Origin: Treponema sp.
Lineage (GTDB): Bacteria > Spirochaetota > Spirochaetia > Treponematales > Breznakiellaceae
Assembly: GCA_031273325.1 (NCBI GenBank)
Contig: JAISSB010000040.1
Location: 1 to 35,719, forward strand
Direction of reading: 5' to 3'
Length of the DNA stretch: 35,719 bases
Shown one piece after another: positions 14,285-22,951 of the stretch (its first letter is position 1; every line of letters starts with the position of its first letter). The translations under genes and the position numbers were made by a program. The notes under the pieces were generated by a model. The model worked only from the letters and a program-made list of their open reading frames with translations. It was not told the DNA's origin and searched no databases.

Positions 14285-15862
14285 ATGAAATGTTCTTTAA
14301 TAACTGTCTGTTTAACGGTGGCAGTGGCGGGCGTTCTCGGTGCAAACGGCGCGCAACAGCGGCCGCAGCCGCCGGCGTCGGGTGAACCGGTGCGTATCAC
14401 TGTCGAGGTATTTGACCGCGGTACGGACGGCGGCAAGACCGATCCTGCAAATAATGCGTGGACGGATTGGATTAAAGCGAAGCTTTTAAAGGACGAGAAT
14501 ATCGCAGTGACCTTTGTCCCGATAAGCCGTTGGAATGAGGAACAAGACATCGTCAACAGAATGGCGGCACAGGATGCCCCCGACCTCTGCTATACCTACA
14601 GTATGGACAATGTGCGGAATTGGGGTCTTCAAGGCGGGGTCTTTGATCTTGCTCAATATGTTGATACCCTCCTCCCTGCTATGAAAGAAATGATGGGAGA
14701 AGACCCCACGATTCCCGGTCAAAACTTGATCTGGAACAGCAGGGACGTCGAGACGGGTGCGCTCTACGGTATCAGCAACCGGTACATGTATACCGCGTCC
14801 CATAATACGTTCATCCGCCAAGACTGGCTCGATAAATTAGGGCTGCCTGCTCCCCGAACCACGCAGCAGTTTTATGATACGATGGTTGCTTTCAAAAATA
14901 ACGCCTCCAAACTGGGAGTAGACCGGGTTATCCCCTTCATTATGAACAATGATGTCCGCTGGCAAGCGTATAATATCTTTCTCTCTTTTATGGACCCGAA
15001 TTTTTCTCTTAAGGATTACTATATAAACACGGTAGCAGAACGGCAGTTATTGATTCCGGGCGTCAAAGAAGCTCTCCGCTTTCTCAATACCATGTATATC
15101 GACGGTCTTATTGATCCGGATTTTCCGCTCTATACGAGTGACGAGCAGCCGAGCAATCTGATGAAAAGCGGACGGGTTGGCGCCTTTCAACACAACTGGG
15201 ACCAACCGTACCGTCAGAATCTACAGATTCAAACAGAACTTGAGAAAAACATTCCCGGTGCAAAATTCGTTCCCATTGACCCCTTTACCGATTCCGCAGG
15301 ACGGACTCCCAAGCGCGGTTCCCTAGCAGCGGGCGGCTTGATTATGTTTGTTCCCAAGTCAAGCAAAAATCCGGAAGCGGCGCTCCGCTATGCCAATTGG
15401 CTCTGCCGCTATGAAAACTATCACTTCCTGCAGTTCGGCACCGAAGGAATTAACCATACACAGCGGAATGGGATTAAAGTACCGATAACCGCTACCGGAG
15501 CTTGGATACAGAATTCCGGCGCCAATGTGGATTACACCTTTAGTATCAACGGGTACGTGGTGCCTCCGGAACAATTCGGGGAAGTACTGTCCGCCAGTTA
15601 TCCGGGTATTCCCCCTGAAGAAGTAACCGTTGCGTACCGGATCGGCTCTACTGACGTAAAAGCTTTACCGTATGTTCCCGCTACGATACTGTCCCTTGCT
15701 CCGGTGCGGCAAGTATTGGTAGACAAAGAAAAAATACTCAGCGTCAACCTGATTTGCGCCAAACCGGGCGAATTTGACCGCGTGTGGGATGTTGGTATAA
15801 AGGATTGGCTTGATTCCGGCGCCCAGGCCGTTATTAACGAGCAGCGGGCAAAATACCGCTAG
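14285..15862 (+). CDS. Extracellular sugar-binding protein of an ABC transporter (LplA-like)
   Basis: This 525-aa protein has a signal peptide (ITVCLTVAVAGVLGANGAQQ). It has no lipobox Cys, unlike most relatives. The start at 14285 follows GGAGGA. The mature part is a family-1-type solute-binding protein of the long LplA/YtcQ sort: ITVEVFDRG near the start, TFIRQDWLDKLGLPAP at about 180-195, then GSLAAGGLIMFVPKSSKNPEAALRYANWLC. Such proteins deliver oligosaccharides to a permease pair. None is encoded nearby, so it must rely on a distant transporter or this locus has lost it. The beta-galactosidase gene follows, which suggests a galactoside or galactan oligosaccharide ligand. Confidence 0.9.
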   Translation: MKCSLITVCLTVAVAGVLGANGAQQRPQPPASGEPVRITVEVFDRGTDGGKTDPANNAWTDWIKAKLLKDENIAVTFVPISRWNEEQDIVNRMAAQDAPDLCYTYSMDNVRNWGLQGGVFDLAQYVDTLLPAMKEMMGEDPTIPGQNLIWNSRDVETGALYGISNRYMYTASHNTFIRQDWLDKLGLPAPRTTQQFYDTMVAFKNNASKLGVDRVIPFIMNNDVRWQAYNIFLSFMDPNFSLKDYYINTVAERQLLIPGVKEALRFLNTMYIDGLIDPDFPLYTSDEQPSNLMKSGRVGAFQHNWDQPYRQNLQIQTELEKNIPGAKFVPIDPFTDSAGRTPKRGSLAAGGLIMFVPKSSKNPEAALRYANWLCRYENYHFLQFGTEGINHTQRNGIKVPITATGAWIQNSGANVDYTFSINGYVVPPEQFGEVLSASYPGIPPEEVTVAYRIGSTDVKALPYVPATILSLAPVRQVLVDKEKILSVNLICAKPGEFDRVWDVGIKDWLDSGAQAVINEQRAKYR

Positions 15863-15872
15863 GTGGTGCGCT

Positions 15873-15893
15873 AGCCCATGCAAAGGCATGGGT
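15873..15893 (+). other. Hairpin after the sugar-binding protein gene
   Basis: GCCCATGC, AAAG, GCATGGGT forms an eight-base stem 10 bases after the stop. It has no T-run. It could protect the 3' end of the upstream message or lower read-through into the beta-galactosidase gene. Confidence 0.5.
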
Positions 15894-15950
15894 GTGCGCG
15901 GCGGCATAGCAATATCACAGTAAAACTGCTACAGTATCACTAAATATTTG

Positions 15951-16021
15951 AAGGAGGAACAGCTACCATCTCAAGATTTAATAATTAAATAATTAATTAA
16001 TTATCTGAGTGTAGCTTAATG
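15951..16021 (+). promoter_or_regulatory. Shine-Dalgarno separated from the ATG by a foldable 56-base insert
   Basis: AAGGAGGAA lies at 15951-15959, but the only suitable ATG is at 16019. The stretch between can fold: AGCTA (15961-15965) pairs with TAGCT (16012-16016), CTCA (15970-15973) with TGAG (16006-16009), then GAT with ATC and an AT-rich inner stem. Folded, the Shine-Dalgarno sequence would sit about four or five bases from the ATG. Confidence 0.5.
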
Positions 16022-18019
16022 TTTATGATTATACCGAATTTTCCCCACATGCTGCACGGTGGCGATTATAACCCGGAACAGTGGATTAAATGGAAAGATA
16101 CGATTTGGAAAGAAGATATGCGTCTTGCACAAGCAGCATATATTAATACCGTGTCGGTGGGAATTTTTTCGTGGTCGACCCTTGAGCCGCATGAAGGGGA
16201 ATTCCATTTTGAATGGCTTGATGAAGTGCTTGATATGTGTGCCGAACATGGTATCGTTGCAGTGTTAGCGACACCTTCCGGTGCAAAACCGGCATGGCTT
16301 GCTCAAAAGTATCCGGAAGTACTCCGCGTTAACGAACGGAGAGAACGGAATTATTATGGAGGACGGCATAACCACTGTCTTTCGTCTCCGATCTACCGTG
16401 AAAAAGTGAGCCGAATAAATACCTTGCTTGCTGAACGGTACAAAAAGCATCCGGCCCTTGGCTTATGGCATATTTCTAACGAATACGGCGGTGAATGTCA
16501 CTGCCCCCTCTGTCAAGAGCGTTTCAGACAGTATCTTCAGCACAAATTTCAAACATTAGAGTCCATTAATGAAGCATGGTGGACCGCTTTTTGGAGTCAT
16601 ACGTACACCGATTGGACTCAGATTGAAAGCCCCGGTCCGTTGGGAGAAAACGGTCTGCACGGTTTGAATCTTGAATGGAAGCGCTTTACAACAGAACAAT
16701 TTGTTGATTTTTACCTTTGTGAAACGAAACCATTGAAAGAAATAACCCCCAATGTTCCATGTACAACGAACTTAATGGGAACGTATCCGGGTATTGATTA
16801 TATGCGTTTAGCTGAAGTTCTTGACGTTGCTGCATGGGATTCGTACCCCCGGTGGACAAGCCGGGACGATACAGTACTCGGCGCACGCACAGGATTTCTG
16901 CACGATCTTGCCCGTTCTTTAAAGAAGAAACCATTTTTACTGATAGAGTCATGTCCGTCGGCAACAAGCTGGCAGCAAGTTGCAAAGTTAAGATCTCCCC
17001 GCTTACATGTACTCCAATCGATGCAAGCAGTTGCACACGGTGCCGATAGCGTTCAGTATTTTCAAATCCGGAAATCCCGCGGCGGTCCGGAAAAGTTCCA
17101 CGGTGCGGTTATTGACCACGAAGGGAGTGAACATACGAGAGTTTTTCATGACGTTCAAGATGTCGGCAGACAACTAAGCCAATTAGATTCTCTTGTCGGC
17201 GCTCAAACTCCCGCACAGACAGCCTTAATATACGATTGGCATGTACGGTGGGCGCTTGACGATGCCAATGGATTTTTGCAAGACAAAACTCAGTATGAAC
17301 AGACGGTTATTGACCACCACCGTGCAGTATGGAATCAAACTATTCCCGTTGACGTTATTGATTCTACGAGGGATTTTGGTACGTATCGGGTGCTTATTGC
17401 TCCTATGCTGTATATGATCCGTCCTATTGTGGCAGAACGGATTAAAACCTTTGTTGAACAGGGGGGGATATTTGTTGCAACGTATTTGACCGGTTATGTT
17501 GACGAGCATGATCTTACTTTTTTAGGAGGATTTCCCGGACCTTTAAAAGAACTGTTAGGCTTGTGGTGTGAAGAGCTTGACTCGTTATTTCCGGACATGG
17601 AAAACAGTTTTGAATGGCAGAAAAAGACCTATAAAGTGCATGATTTTTGTGAATTAGTGCATCTTCGCGGGGCAACAAGTTTGGCATTATATGAAAAAGA
17701 TTTTTACGCAGGCCGTCCGGCTCTTACGGTACACCCCTATGGCAAAGGAAAAGCTTACTTTATTGCAAGCCGTACGGGAGATGATTTCCTTGAGTCTTTT
17801 TACCAGTATATTGCTGCAGAAGCTTCGCTGAATAAAGCCCTGCAATCGCCCTTACCAGAAGGAGTGAATGCACAAATCCGGGTCACCGGAACGGATACGT
17901 TTATTTTTGTCATGAATTTTACTCATGAGAAAAAAACCGTTGACGGCGGTTCTGCGGGAATTAAAATACTCGATGCATTTGAAACGTGGATCATAAAAAA
18001 ACCGCACAGTTCTTGTTAA
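16019..18019 (+). CDS. Beta-galactosidase, glycoside hydrolase family 42
   Basis: This is a 666-aa protein of the usual GH42 length. The opening MLHGGDYNPEQW is the family signature. The acid/base Glu is in LGLWHISNEYGGEC (about residue 156), followed by the zinc-site type CHCPLCQERF. The nucleophile Glu is in PFLLIESCPSATSW (about residue 312). A trimerisation/glutaminase-like domain follows (TALIYDWHVRWALDD, then FVEQGGIFVATYLTGYVDE) and a small beta C-terminal domain. There is no signal peptide, so it acts in the cytoplasm on imported beta-galactosides. ATG 16025 is an alternative start. No Shine-Dalgarno sequence is next to either start; a strong one 59 bases upstream may be brought close by a hairpin. 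Confidence 0.95.
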   Translation: MFMIIPNFPHMLHGGDYNPEQWIKWKDTIWKEDMRLAQAAYINTVSVGIFSWSTLEPHEGEFHFEWLDEVLDMCAEHGIVAVLATPSGAKPAWLAQKYPEVLRVNERRERNYYGGRHNHCLSSPIYREKVSRINTLLAERYKKHPALGLWHISNEYGGECHCPLCQERFRQYLQHKFQTLESINEAWWTAFWSHTYTDWTQIESPGPLGENGLHGLNLEWKRFTTEQFVDFYLCETKPLKEITPNVPCTTNLMGTYPGIDYMRLAEVLDVAAWDSYPRWTSRDDTVLGARTGFLHDLARSLKKKPFLLIESCPSATSWQQVAKLRSPRLHVLQSMQAVAHGADSVQYFQIRKSRGGPEKFHGAVIDHEGSEHTRVFHDVQDVGRQLSQLDSLVGAQTPAQTALIYDWHVRWALDDANGFLQDKTQYEQTVIDHHRAVWNQTIPVDVIDSTRDFGTYRVLIAPMLYMIRPIVAERIKTFVEQGGIFVATYLTGYVDEHDLTFLGGFPGPLKELLGLWCEELDSLFPDMENSFEWQKKTYKVHDFCELVHLRGATSLALYEKDFYAGRPALTVHPYGKGKAYFIASRTGDDFLESFYQYIAAEASLNKALQSPLPEGVNAQIRVTGTDTFIFVMNFTHEKKTVDGGSAGIKILDAFETWIIKKPHSSC

Positions 18020-18058
18020 GCTATGTACGCCGCAGAGGAGTATGAAGAAGGGTAGCTC

Positions 18059-18499
18059 TCATTCAGTATTTGTTGTTTGTAGTACTACTTCATTCATACG
18101 CCGCAGCCGGCGGCATACGTCCCGCGCCAAATTCATAATAATCAATGCAAAGACTTTTATATCACGTTTATATAATTCATATATCGCACTGTGTGAAAGC
18201 AACAGGAGTTTTGTATCCGTTTGTGCGTTAACTGTTGCAGCTGACGGCATAGGATCAAGAATTTCTACTTCTCCAAAGATTTCCCCTTCTCCAAAAGTAC
18301 TCAGATTAATATTCTTTTTTCGTACTACAACAGTACCTTCATAGATAAAATACAGTGAGTCACTTGGTTCTCCTTCATTAAGAATAATATCCCCCCGTTG
18401 ATAAGATTTTTCTTGCATAAGTGCATAAACTATACGAATTTGCTCATTATTTAAACCACCGAAAAATGGATATCTATAAAGCATAGCAGACTTAATCAT
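18059..18499 (-). CDS. Cyclic-nucleotide-binding (Crp-type sensor) domain protein
   Basis: This 146-aa protein is almost entirely one cNMP-binding domain: YQRGDIILNEGEPSDSLYFI, YEGTVVVRKK, then GEGEIFGEVEILDPMPSAATVNA, the phosphate-binding cassette region. There is no DNA-binding helix-turn-helix, so it is not a Crp/Fnr regulator by itself. The cassette has GEVEILDPMPSAATV where Crp has GELGL...RSATV, with Ala-Ala replacing the Arg-containing turn; binding of cAMP or another nucleotide is uncertain. It is the last gene of the minus-strand run, about 50 bases after mtaB. Confidence 0.85.
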   Translation of the reverse strand: MIKSAMLYRYPFFGGLNNEQIRIVYALMQEKSYQRGDIILNEGEPSDSLYFIYEGTVVVRKKNINLSTFGEGEIFGEVEILDPMPSAATVNAQTDTKLLLLSHSAIYELYKRDIKVFALIIMNLARDVCRRLRRMNEVVLQTTNTE

Positions 18500-18550
18500 A
18501 GTGATAATACTCCTTAATATAATATAGGATAATTTCTCTCAAACAGTGGA

Positions 18551-19828
18551 TTAAACGTGCAGAACTGTTGCTACAGCGTCACACGTTTGAGAATACCCGG
18601 TTATTCGGCATATCGTTGACGTACCAGGTTTTATTGCTGGTACGAGCGGTTCCAATTGAAGACTTAAATAATTTTCTGAAAGAGCTTTTCCGCCATGTTC
18701 AACAATTGCTTCTACTTCTTTTCCTATCCACCGTTGTATATAAGCTCTTTTCTCAGTTTGTGCAACATGCATTAACGTTTGAATCCTTGAATTCTTTTCA
18801 TAGTCCGGTACCCGGTTAGGCAAATGAAAAGCTTCCGTGCCGGGTCGCCTTGAATAGGGAAAAGCATGAATCCATGCGCAATGCAAGGAAGTACATAATT
18901 GCACTGTCTGCTGAAAATCTTCCCGCGTTTCGCCAGGAAAACCTGCAATAATATCAGAAGCAATAAACGGATCATTTTTACATGAGCGGAGTTTTTGTAC
19001 CGCTTCAATAATACATTCCGGAGTCGCCGTCCGCCGCATTGCATGTAATATAGACGCACTTCCGGATTGAATGGATAGGTGAAAGTGCGGGCGGATTCGA
19101 TGGTCAGAAAGTACCGAAATCAACCGTGCATTAATAGTTTCCGGTTCAAATGAAGAAAGCCGAATACGAATCGTTGTACTGTGCCTAAGAATACGCGTTA
19201 ACAGTTCGGCAAAATCAACAGTATCTGCGTAGTGACCGATATTAATGCCCGTGAGTACTACTTCTCCAAAAGCAGATTCTTCAAATTTTTTAATCCAATG
19301 GAGAATATCGTTGAGCGGGCGACTCACTTGCGGCCCTCTGGCTATTGATACGCGGCAAAACGAACAATGATTATTACAACCGTCTTGAATTTTTAAAAAT
19401 GCCCGTGAATGAAGAGAAAAACAATCAGGGCTGAACGCAAAAGCTTGGCTATTCTTTTGAGGACGAAACGTTTCAAGGGGAAATCCTGATTCAAGGTGGC
19501 GGGGTAAATCAAGGAGACTGTCCTTAGATTCTCCTCGGACAACAAAAACATGCGGATCAAGAGCAGAAAGTTTTTCAGACTCAAGTTGAGCATAGCACCC
19601 CGTCACGATAATCGGGGTGCCGGGACGTTCACGGAGTACTTTATAGATGATATGGCGCGTTTTCTGTTCTGCTTTTCCCGTCACAGTACAACTGTTGATA
19701 AGGTACAGATCGGCTGCTTCATGTATTGAGACAACATTCCATTGAGCTTGTATAAAAGCTGCGCTAATTGCTTCACTTTCTAGTTGGTTGACTTTACACC
19801 CTAACGTATAAACAGCGATTTTTTGCAC
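18551..19828 (-). CDS. mtaB: tRNA t6A37 methylthiotransferase MtaB
   Basis: This is a 425-aa member of the MiaB/MtaB/RimO radical-SAM family. The start MQKIAVYTLGCKVNQLESEAI is characteristic of MtaB. The UPF0004 domain cysteines lie at TLGCKVN, INSCTVTGKA and VTGCYAQ. The radical-SAM triad is CNNHCSFCRV (about residues 151-160). A TRAM-like C-terminus ends the protein. It adds the methylthio group to t6A at position 37 of tRNAs reading ANN codons. It starts four bases after the stop of the TPR gene and is therefore cotranscribed. Confidence 0.94.
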   Translation of the reverse strand: MQKIAVYTLGCKVNQLESEAISAAFIQAQWNVVSIHEAADLYLINSCTVTGKAEQKTRHIIYKVLRERPGTPIIVTGCYAQLESEKLSALDPHVFVVRGESKDSLLDLPRHLESGFPLETFRPQKNSQAFAFSPDCFSLHSRAFLKIQDGCNNHCSFCRVSIARGPQVSRPLNDILHWIKKFEESAFGEVVLTGINIGHYADTVDFAELLTRILRHSTTIRIRLSSFEPETINARLISVLSDHRIRPHFHLSIQSGSASILHAMRRTATPECIIEAVQKLRSCKNDPFIASDIIAGFPGETREDFQQTVQLCTSLHCAWIHAFPYSRRPGTEAFHLPNRVPDYEKNSRIQTLMHVAQTEKRAYIQRWIGKEVEAIVEHGGKALSENYLSLQLEPLVPAIKPGTSTICRITGYSQTCDAVATVLHV

Positions 19829-19832
19829 AAGT

Positions 19833-20450
19833 CTACCGGAAAGCTTGACGACTTCGTTCTAAACCGCGTTGAGCGTCCACAAGTCTTGCATTGAGTTCAA
19901 GCGCCCGATTATAACTTTGAATTGCTTCAGTCAATTCTCCTGCTTTTTCGCGAGCATATCCAAGCCGTGTATGCCAGAGAGCATTTTCTTGCTGCCAATG
20001 TACCGCTAAAGAAAGTGCAATATCAGCATGGCGGAATTTTCCCTGCCGAATATACAGTTCCCCCATAAAGTAATACACAGTATCAATAAGATGTCCTTCC
20101 GGCGCTACATTTACATACTCTTGAAAATGAAGAAGAGCCTCTGCATTACGCCCTTCATAGTAATCAATTTCCCCTTGAATTTCTATAATTCTGGCGTCAT
20201 AACGATTGAGCGCACGCGCACGCTGAGCATAACGCGCAGCTTCCGGATACCGGGCGAGCTGTATCAACGACCAGCATATAACAACATGCGCTTCGATATT
20301 TTGCGGATCTTCCTTTAAAAGAATTTCGCTCAATGCAACGGAACGTTCAAAATTACCGTTTCTGTACTCGTTAAGTGCGTCAATCCGTGTTTGAGCGCCA
20401 CCGAGTATCGGCATCCACATAAAAAAAAGGAATACTACTGTATATTTCAT
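19833..20450 (-). CDS. Secreted tetratricopeptide repeat protein
   Basis: This 205-aa protein has a signal peptide (MKYTVVFLFFMWMPILGGAQ) and about five TPR units, for example PQNIEAHVVICWSLIQLARYPEAARYA and NALWHTRLGYAREKAGELTEAIQSYNRALELNA. It is likely periplasmic and a protein-interaction scaffold. The ATG overlaps the stop of the bactofilin gene by four bases, so the two are translationally coupled, which suggests a joint role in the cell envelope. Confidence 0.9.
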   Translation of the reverse strand: MKYTVVFLFFMWMPILGGAQTRIDALNEYRNGNFERSVALSEILLKEDPQNIEAHVVICWSLIQLARYPEAARYAQRARALNRYDARIIEIQGEIDYYEGRNAEALLHFQEYVNVAPEGHLIDTVYYFMGELYIRQGKFRHADIALSLAVHWQQENALWHTRLGYAREKAGELTEAIQSYNRALELNARLVDAQRGLERSRQAFR

Positions 20451-20836
20451 AATTCATCCGAGTTTAAACTTAAGGTTCCTATCTTCCGTTCAAGCATAGT
20501 ACAATGACCGTTAAAAGAACAACCGGCTTCGAAAGAAATTTCAGCAGTTTCAATATCACCGACAAGGATTCCCGTTTTACTGATAAGCAGTTTTTCGACA
20601 GCATGAACATTGCCACGGACAGTTCCCCGGATAATAACATGCGGAGCGTCAACGGTAGCTTCAACTATTGCCCCCGTATCAATGAGTAAGGTGCTTTTGC
20701 CCCGGATCGTTCCAGTAAGTACCCCACGGATCATAAACAGTTTCTCAAACTCAACGTCACCGGAAAAATCAATATCTGCCGATAAAATAGTATCAAAATC
20801 AGAATCTTCAAGCGTTTCATTCAAAAATTCAGACAT
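20447..20836 (-). CDS. Bactofilin (polymer-forming cytoskeletal protein)
   Basis: This 129-aa protein has the beta-helical bactofilin core: GDVEFEKLFMIRGVLTGTIR, DTGAIVEATVDAPHVIIRGT, VRGNVHAVEKLLISKTGILVGDIE and GCSFNGHC. Each step is marked by Gly and a hydrophobic pair. The ends are short and charged, as usual. Bactofilins form nucleotide-free filaments that position envelope-modifying proteins or shape the cell. It lies between the DUF6941-like gene (two-base gap) and the TPR gene (four-base overlap). Confidence 0.92.
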   Translation of the reverse strand: MSEFLNETLEDSDFDTILSADIDFSGDVEFEKLFMIRGVLTGTIRGKSTLLIDTGAIVEATVDAPHVIIRGTVRGNVHAVEKLLISKTGILVGDIETAEISFEAGCSFNGHCTMLERKIGTLSLNSDEL

Positions 20837-20838
20837 AC

Positions 20839-21228
20839 CTACCCTCTTCTAATATATAAAGGTATAGAACTCACTTCTTTTTCATTAATGTAAAGAATAA
20901 AATTCACCATACCAACAGTGATGAAGCGAAGCCGCGAAATAGTAAATACTAAATGCGACACTGTTGTTGAATTCCCCACTCCTTTTACATTAATATGCCC
21001 CCCAATTGATTCAATATTCCGTATTTCTCCATTTAAACTTCGTACTTCAACTCTAAACGTATGATTTTTAAATTCCCACATATCAAAACGAATCCGAATA
21101 ACGACAGACATTTGCGGATGTTCGCATGGAAATGTACGAGACATAATAGTATCAAAAGTACCAACGATAGTTAATTTTCCGTGACTTTCCTGTGCAAAAT
21201 CTGCAAGGGTAAAAACTTCTATTTTCAC
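20839..21228 (-). CDS. DUF6941-like protein
   Basis: This 129-aa protein opens with KIEVFTLADFAQESHGKLTIVGTFD, which fits the DUF6941 family as I recall it. A likely all-beta fold follows, with FRVEVRSLNGEIRNIES and a final NFILYINEKEVSSIPLYI. The start is GTG, and the GTGA overlaps the TGA stop of a 40-aa ORF upstream. There is no signal peptide. Function is unknown; the operon with bactofilin is the only clue. Confidence 0.6.
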   Translation of the reverse strand: MKIEVFTLADFAQESHGKLTIVGTFDTIMSRTFPCEHPQMSVVIRIRFDMWEFKNHTFRVEVRSLNGEIRNIESIGGHINVKGVGNSTTVSHLVFTISRLRFITVGMVNFILYINEKEVSSIPLYIRRG

Positions 21229-21347
21229 GAGGCTTTTGCAACCACAGTGCGTACTGGAATATACATGCTCAATATCGTACCTTTTTCCATGTCTGTCTGC
21301 ATTTTTATCTCTCCGTACAACTCCTCTATCTCTTCAATACTATCCAT
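21225..21347 (-). CDS. 40-aa coupled small ORF
   Basis: ATG at 21347 overlaps the end of the 78-aa ORF by eight bases (ATGGATAG), and its TGA overlaps the GTG of the DUF6941-like gene by four. The peptide starts MDSIEEIEELYGEIKMQTD, an amphipathic acidic helix, and ends YIPVRTVVAKAS. AGATAGAGGAG-like purine stretches occur inside it. I know no homologue. The double overlap argues that it is translated. Confidence 0.5.
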   Translation of the reverse strand: MDSIEEIEELYGEIKMQTDMEKGTILSMYIPVRTVVAKAS

Positions 21348-21576
21348 TTTGCACGAGTTGCATCAGAATTTCTTTAGCAATCCGCCGCAGGGTTAATATA
21401 TACAGATCAATCGGATCATATTCTGTAACGACTTTATATGCCGTCTTTCTTAACGATTCAATTTTTTGAATAGTTTCTCCACATTTATCTCTATCACGCA
21501 TGATTTTATCAATTTCCACAGTAAGATGAACTATATCGTCAAAATCTATAGGATCTTTTTTTTGATTTAATAGCAT
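21340..21576 (-). CDS. Small unknown protein, start of the bactofilin operon
   Basis: This 78-aa, mainly helical protein begins MLLNQKKDPIDFDDIVHLTV and ends YILTLRRIAKEILMQLVQNG. GGA lies seven bases before the ATG. It is the first gene of the overlapping set 78 aa, 40 aa, DUF6941-like, bactofilin, TPR, mtaB. I recognise no domain; the length and helix pattern would fit a small adaptor or chaperone. Confidence 0.6.
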   Translation of the reverse strand: MLLNQKKDPIDFDDIVHLTVEIDKIMRDRDKCGETIQKIESLRKTAYKVVTEYDPIDLYILTLRRIAKEILMQLVQNG

Positions 21577-21661
21577 ACATATTCCGTATCTATGAGCATA
21601 GATCGCTCTTGACCTACGGTCAAGAGGAAGGTGTATGGTTAAGATTCATCTCACCACTTCT

Positions 21662-22264
21662 TCAATAGGTTGTATCCATTGATTCAAACGTATCGCGGAT
21701 TTTCTCTAATGAGGCTAATTCACGGTTTATCGTATGCTCATAATCAAGGGTTTTATCTTCAATTCGGAACATTTCATCTTGCCAAAACTGTATTTCCTTT
21801 AAATCAATAAAACGAAACCGTCTTTCCCGTGCTTTTTCTGCCCACGTAAGTGCCTCATTCCAATAGTACAGTGCGGTTTTGTAACAAGCTTCAGTCGTTT
21901 TTAAACTTTCTAAATTTTGCTCTTTAAATGGGGCATTATAAAAATATGCATTCCGTTTGTTCCATTTATTTCCTAAAAAAATATACTGTTCAATCATTTT
22001 AAGATTTAAATGCATCATAAATAAGTAGCGGTATTTTTCCCATTCTAATTCATTTTCAATACGTGCAACAGCATAGAGAGGGTTCGCAAAATCAGCTGCT
22101 AAAGCTTTTTCTAACCAGTAAATATTCTCCATAGTATTATCGGGATATTGGATATAATGCATGTGAAATAATCGATAGAATTGCTCTTTGAAATAAACCG
22201 GATAAGCGTGAAGCTGTGCGGCACTCATAAGTATAAATATTCCCGTAACCATGAACCGTTTCAT
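21662..22264 (-). CDS. Secreted protein of unknown function
   Basis: This 200-aa protein starts at MKRFMVTG (22264), preceded by AAGGGA at six bases; an upstream in-frame start at 22288 would overlap tmk and has no ribosome-binding site. The signal peptide ends near SAAQLHAYP. The mature protein is helical and very rich in Tyr, Phe and Trp (FKEQFYRLFHMHYIQYPDN, ACYKTALYYWNEALTWAEKA), reminiscent of degenerate TPR helices. It starts 11 bases after tmk and probably shares its transcript. I do not recognise the family. Confidence 0.78.
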   Translation of the reverse strand: MKRFMVTGIFILMSAAQLHAYPVYFKEQFYRLFHMHYIQYPDNTMENIYWLEKALAADFANPLYAVARIENELEWEKYRYLFMMHLNLKMIEQYIFLGNKWNKRNAYFYNAPFKEQNLESLKTTEACYKTALYYWNEALTWAEKARERRFRFIDLKEIQFWQDEMFRIEDKTLDYEHTINRELASLEKIRDTFESMDTTY

Positions 22265-22274
22265 ATATATCCCT

Positions 22275-22883
22275 TTAAATACTAGCATGGTTAAGCAGTT
22301 TTTGCACTGTTTTTTGTACTTCTTCTACTGTTTCTGCCGCATTAACTGTGGTAATACAACAACCTTTTTTTGCATAGTGCGGCAATAGACGACGGTAGCG
22401 TTCCCGTATTTGTGTTTGAAATGCATACTGTTCGTAGCTGTCTTTTACCAGACGGTTCCCGATACGCGCTAAAGCTTGAGCAGGATCTATATCAAAAAAA
22501 ACGATCAGCGACGGGAGCGGAAAATTTTTATTAAGCGACACCGGTAAAGATTCTCCACATGTTAACCCTTGATATACGAGTGAAGAAAGGATATAACGGT
22601 CGCAAATAACTGTTTCTCCCCGTGAGCAGCGTTCAATAATACCGTTCGGCGCATAGAGATGTTCATGTCTATCGGCAGCGAAAAGCATCGCTAATGTTTC
22701 AGGCTGTACGGTAAGCTCCGAGTGAAGCAGTTCCCGAATAAAACAACCAAGGGGACTGTCTGTTGGTTCTGCAGTAATCCATAGTTTTTTTGTTGTATGG
22801 TATTCAGCGATCAACTGGAGTTGTGTTGTCCGTCCGCTCCCGTCACCGCCTTCAAAAACAATAAAATTTGGCAAAATAGTCAC
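22275..22883 (-). CDS. tmk: Thymidylate kinase
   Basis: This is a 202-aa enzyme that phosphorylates dTMP to dTDP. The P-loop is FEGGDGSGRTTQ (residues 9-20), the substrate-binding DR motif is VICDRYILSSLVYQG (about 92-106), and the lid region RIGNRLVKDSYEQ follows DIDPAQAL. The length is normal. It is divergent from tyrS, with a 68-base shared control region, and is followed at 11 bases by a secreted protein gene. Confidence 0.93.
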   Translation of the reverse strand: MTILPNFIVFEGGDGSGRTTQLQLIAEYHTTKKLWITAEPTDSPLGCFIRELLHSELTVQPETLAMLFAADRHEHLYAPNGIIERCSRGETVICDRYILSSLVYQGLTCGESLPVSLNKNFPLPSLIVFFDIDPAQALARIGNRLVKDSYEQYAFQTQIRERYRRLLPHYAKKGCCITTVNAAETVEEVQKTVQKLLNHASI

Positions 22884-22951
22884 GAGACTAGTTTAAATAT
22901 TTAAAGAATAGGCGTCTAGTCATACGAGGCGCTCCTTTGTAGTATAGAGCT

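Noticed and set aside
15873-15893. Rho-independent terminator
   Set aside because: The hairpin is good but no T-run follows on the plus strand; kept only as a hairpin.
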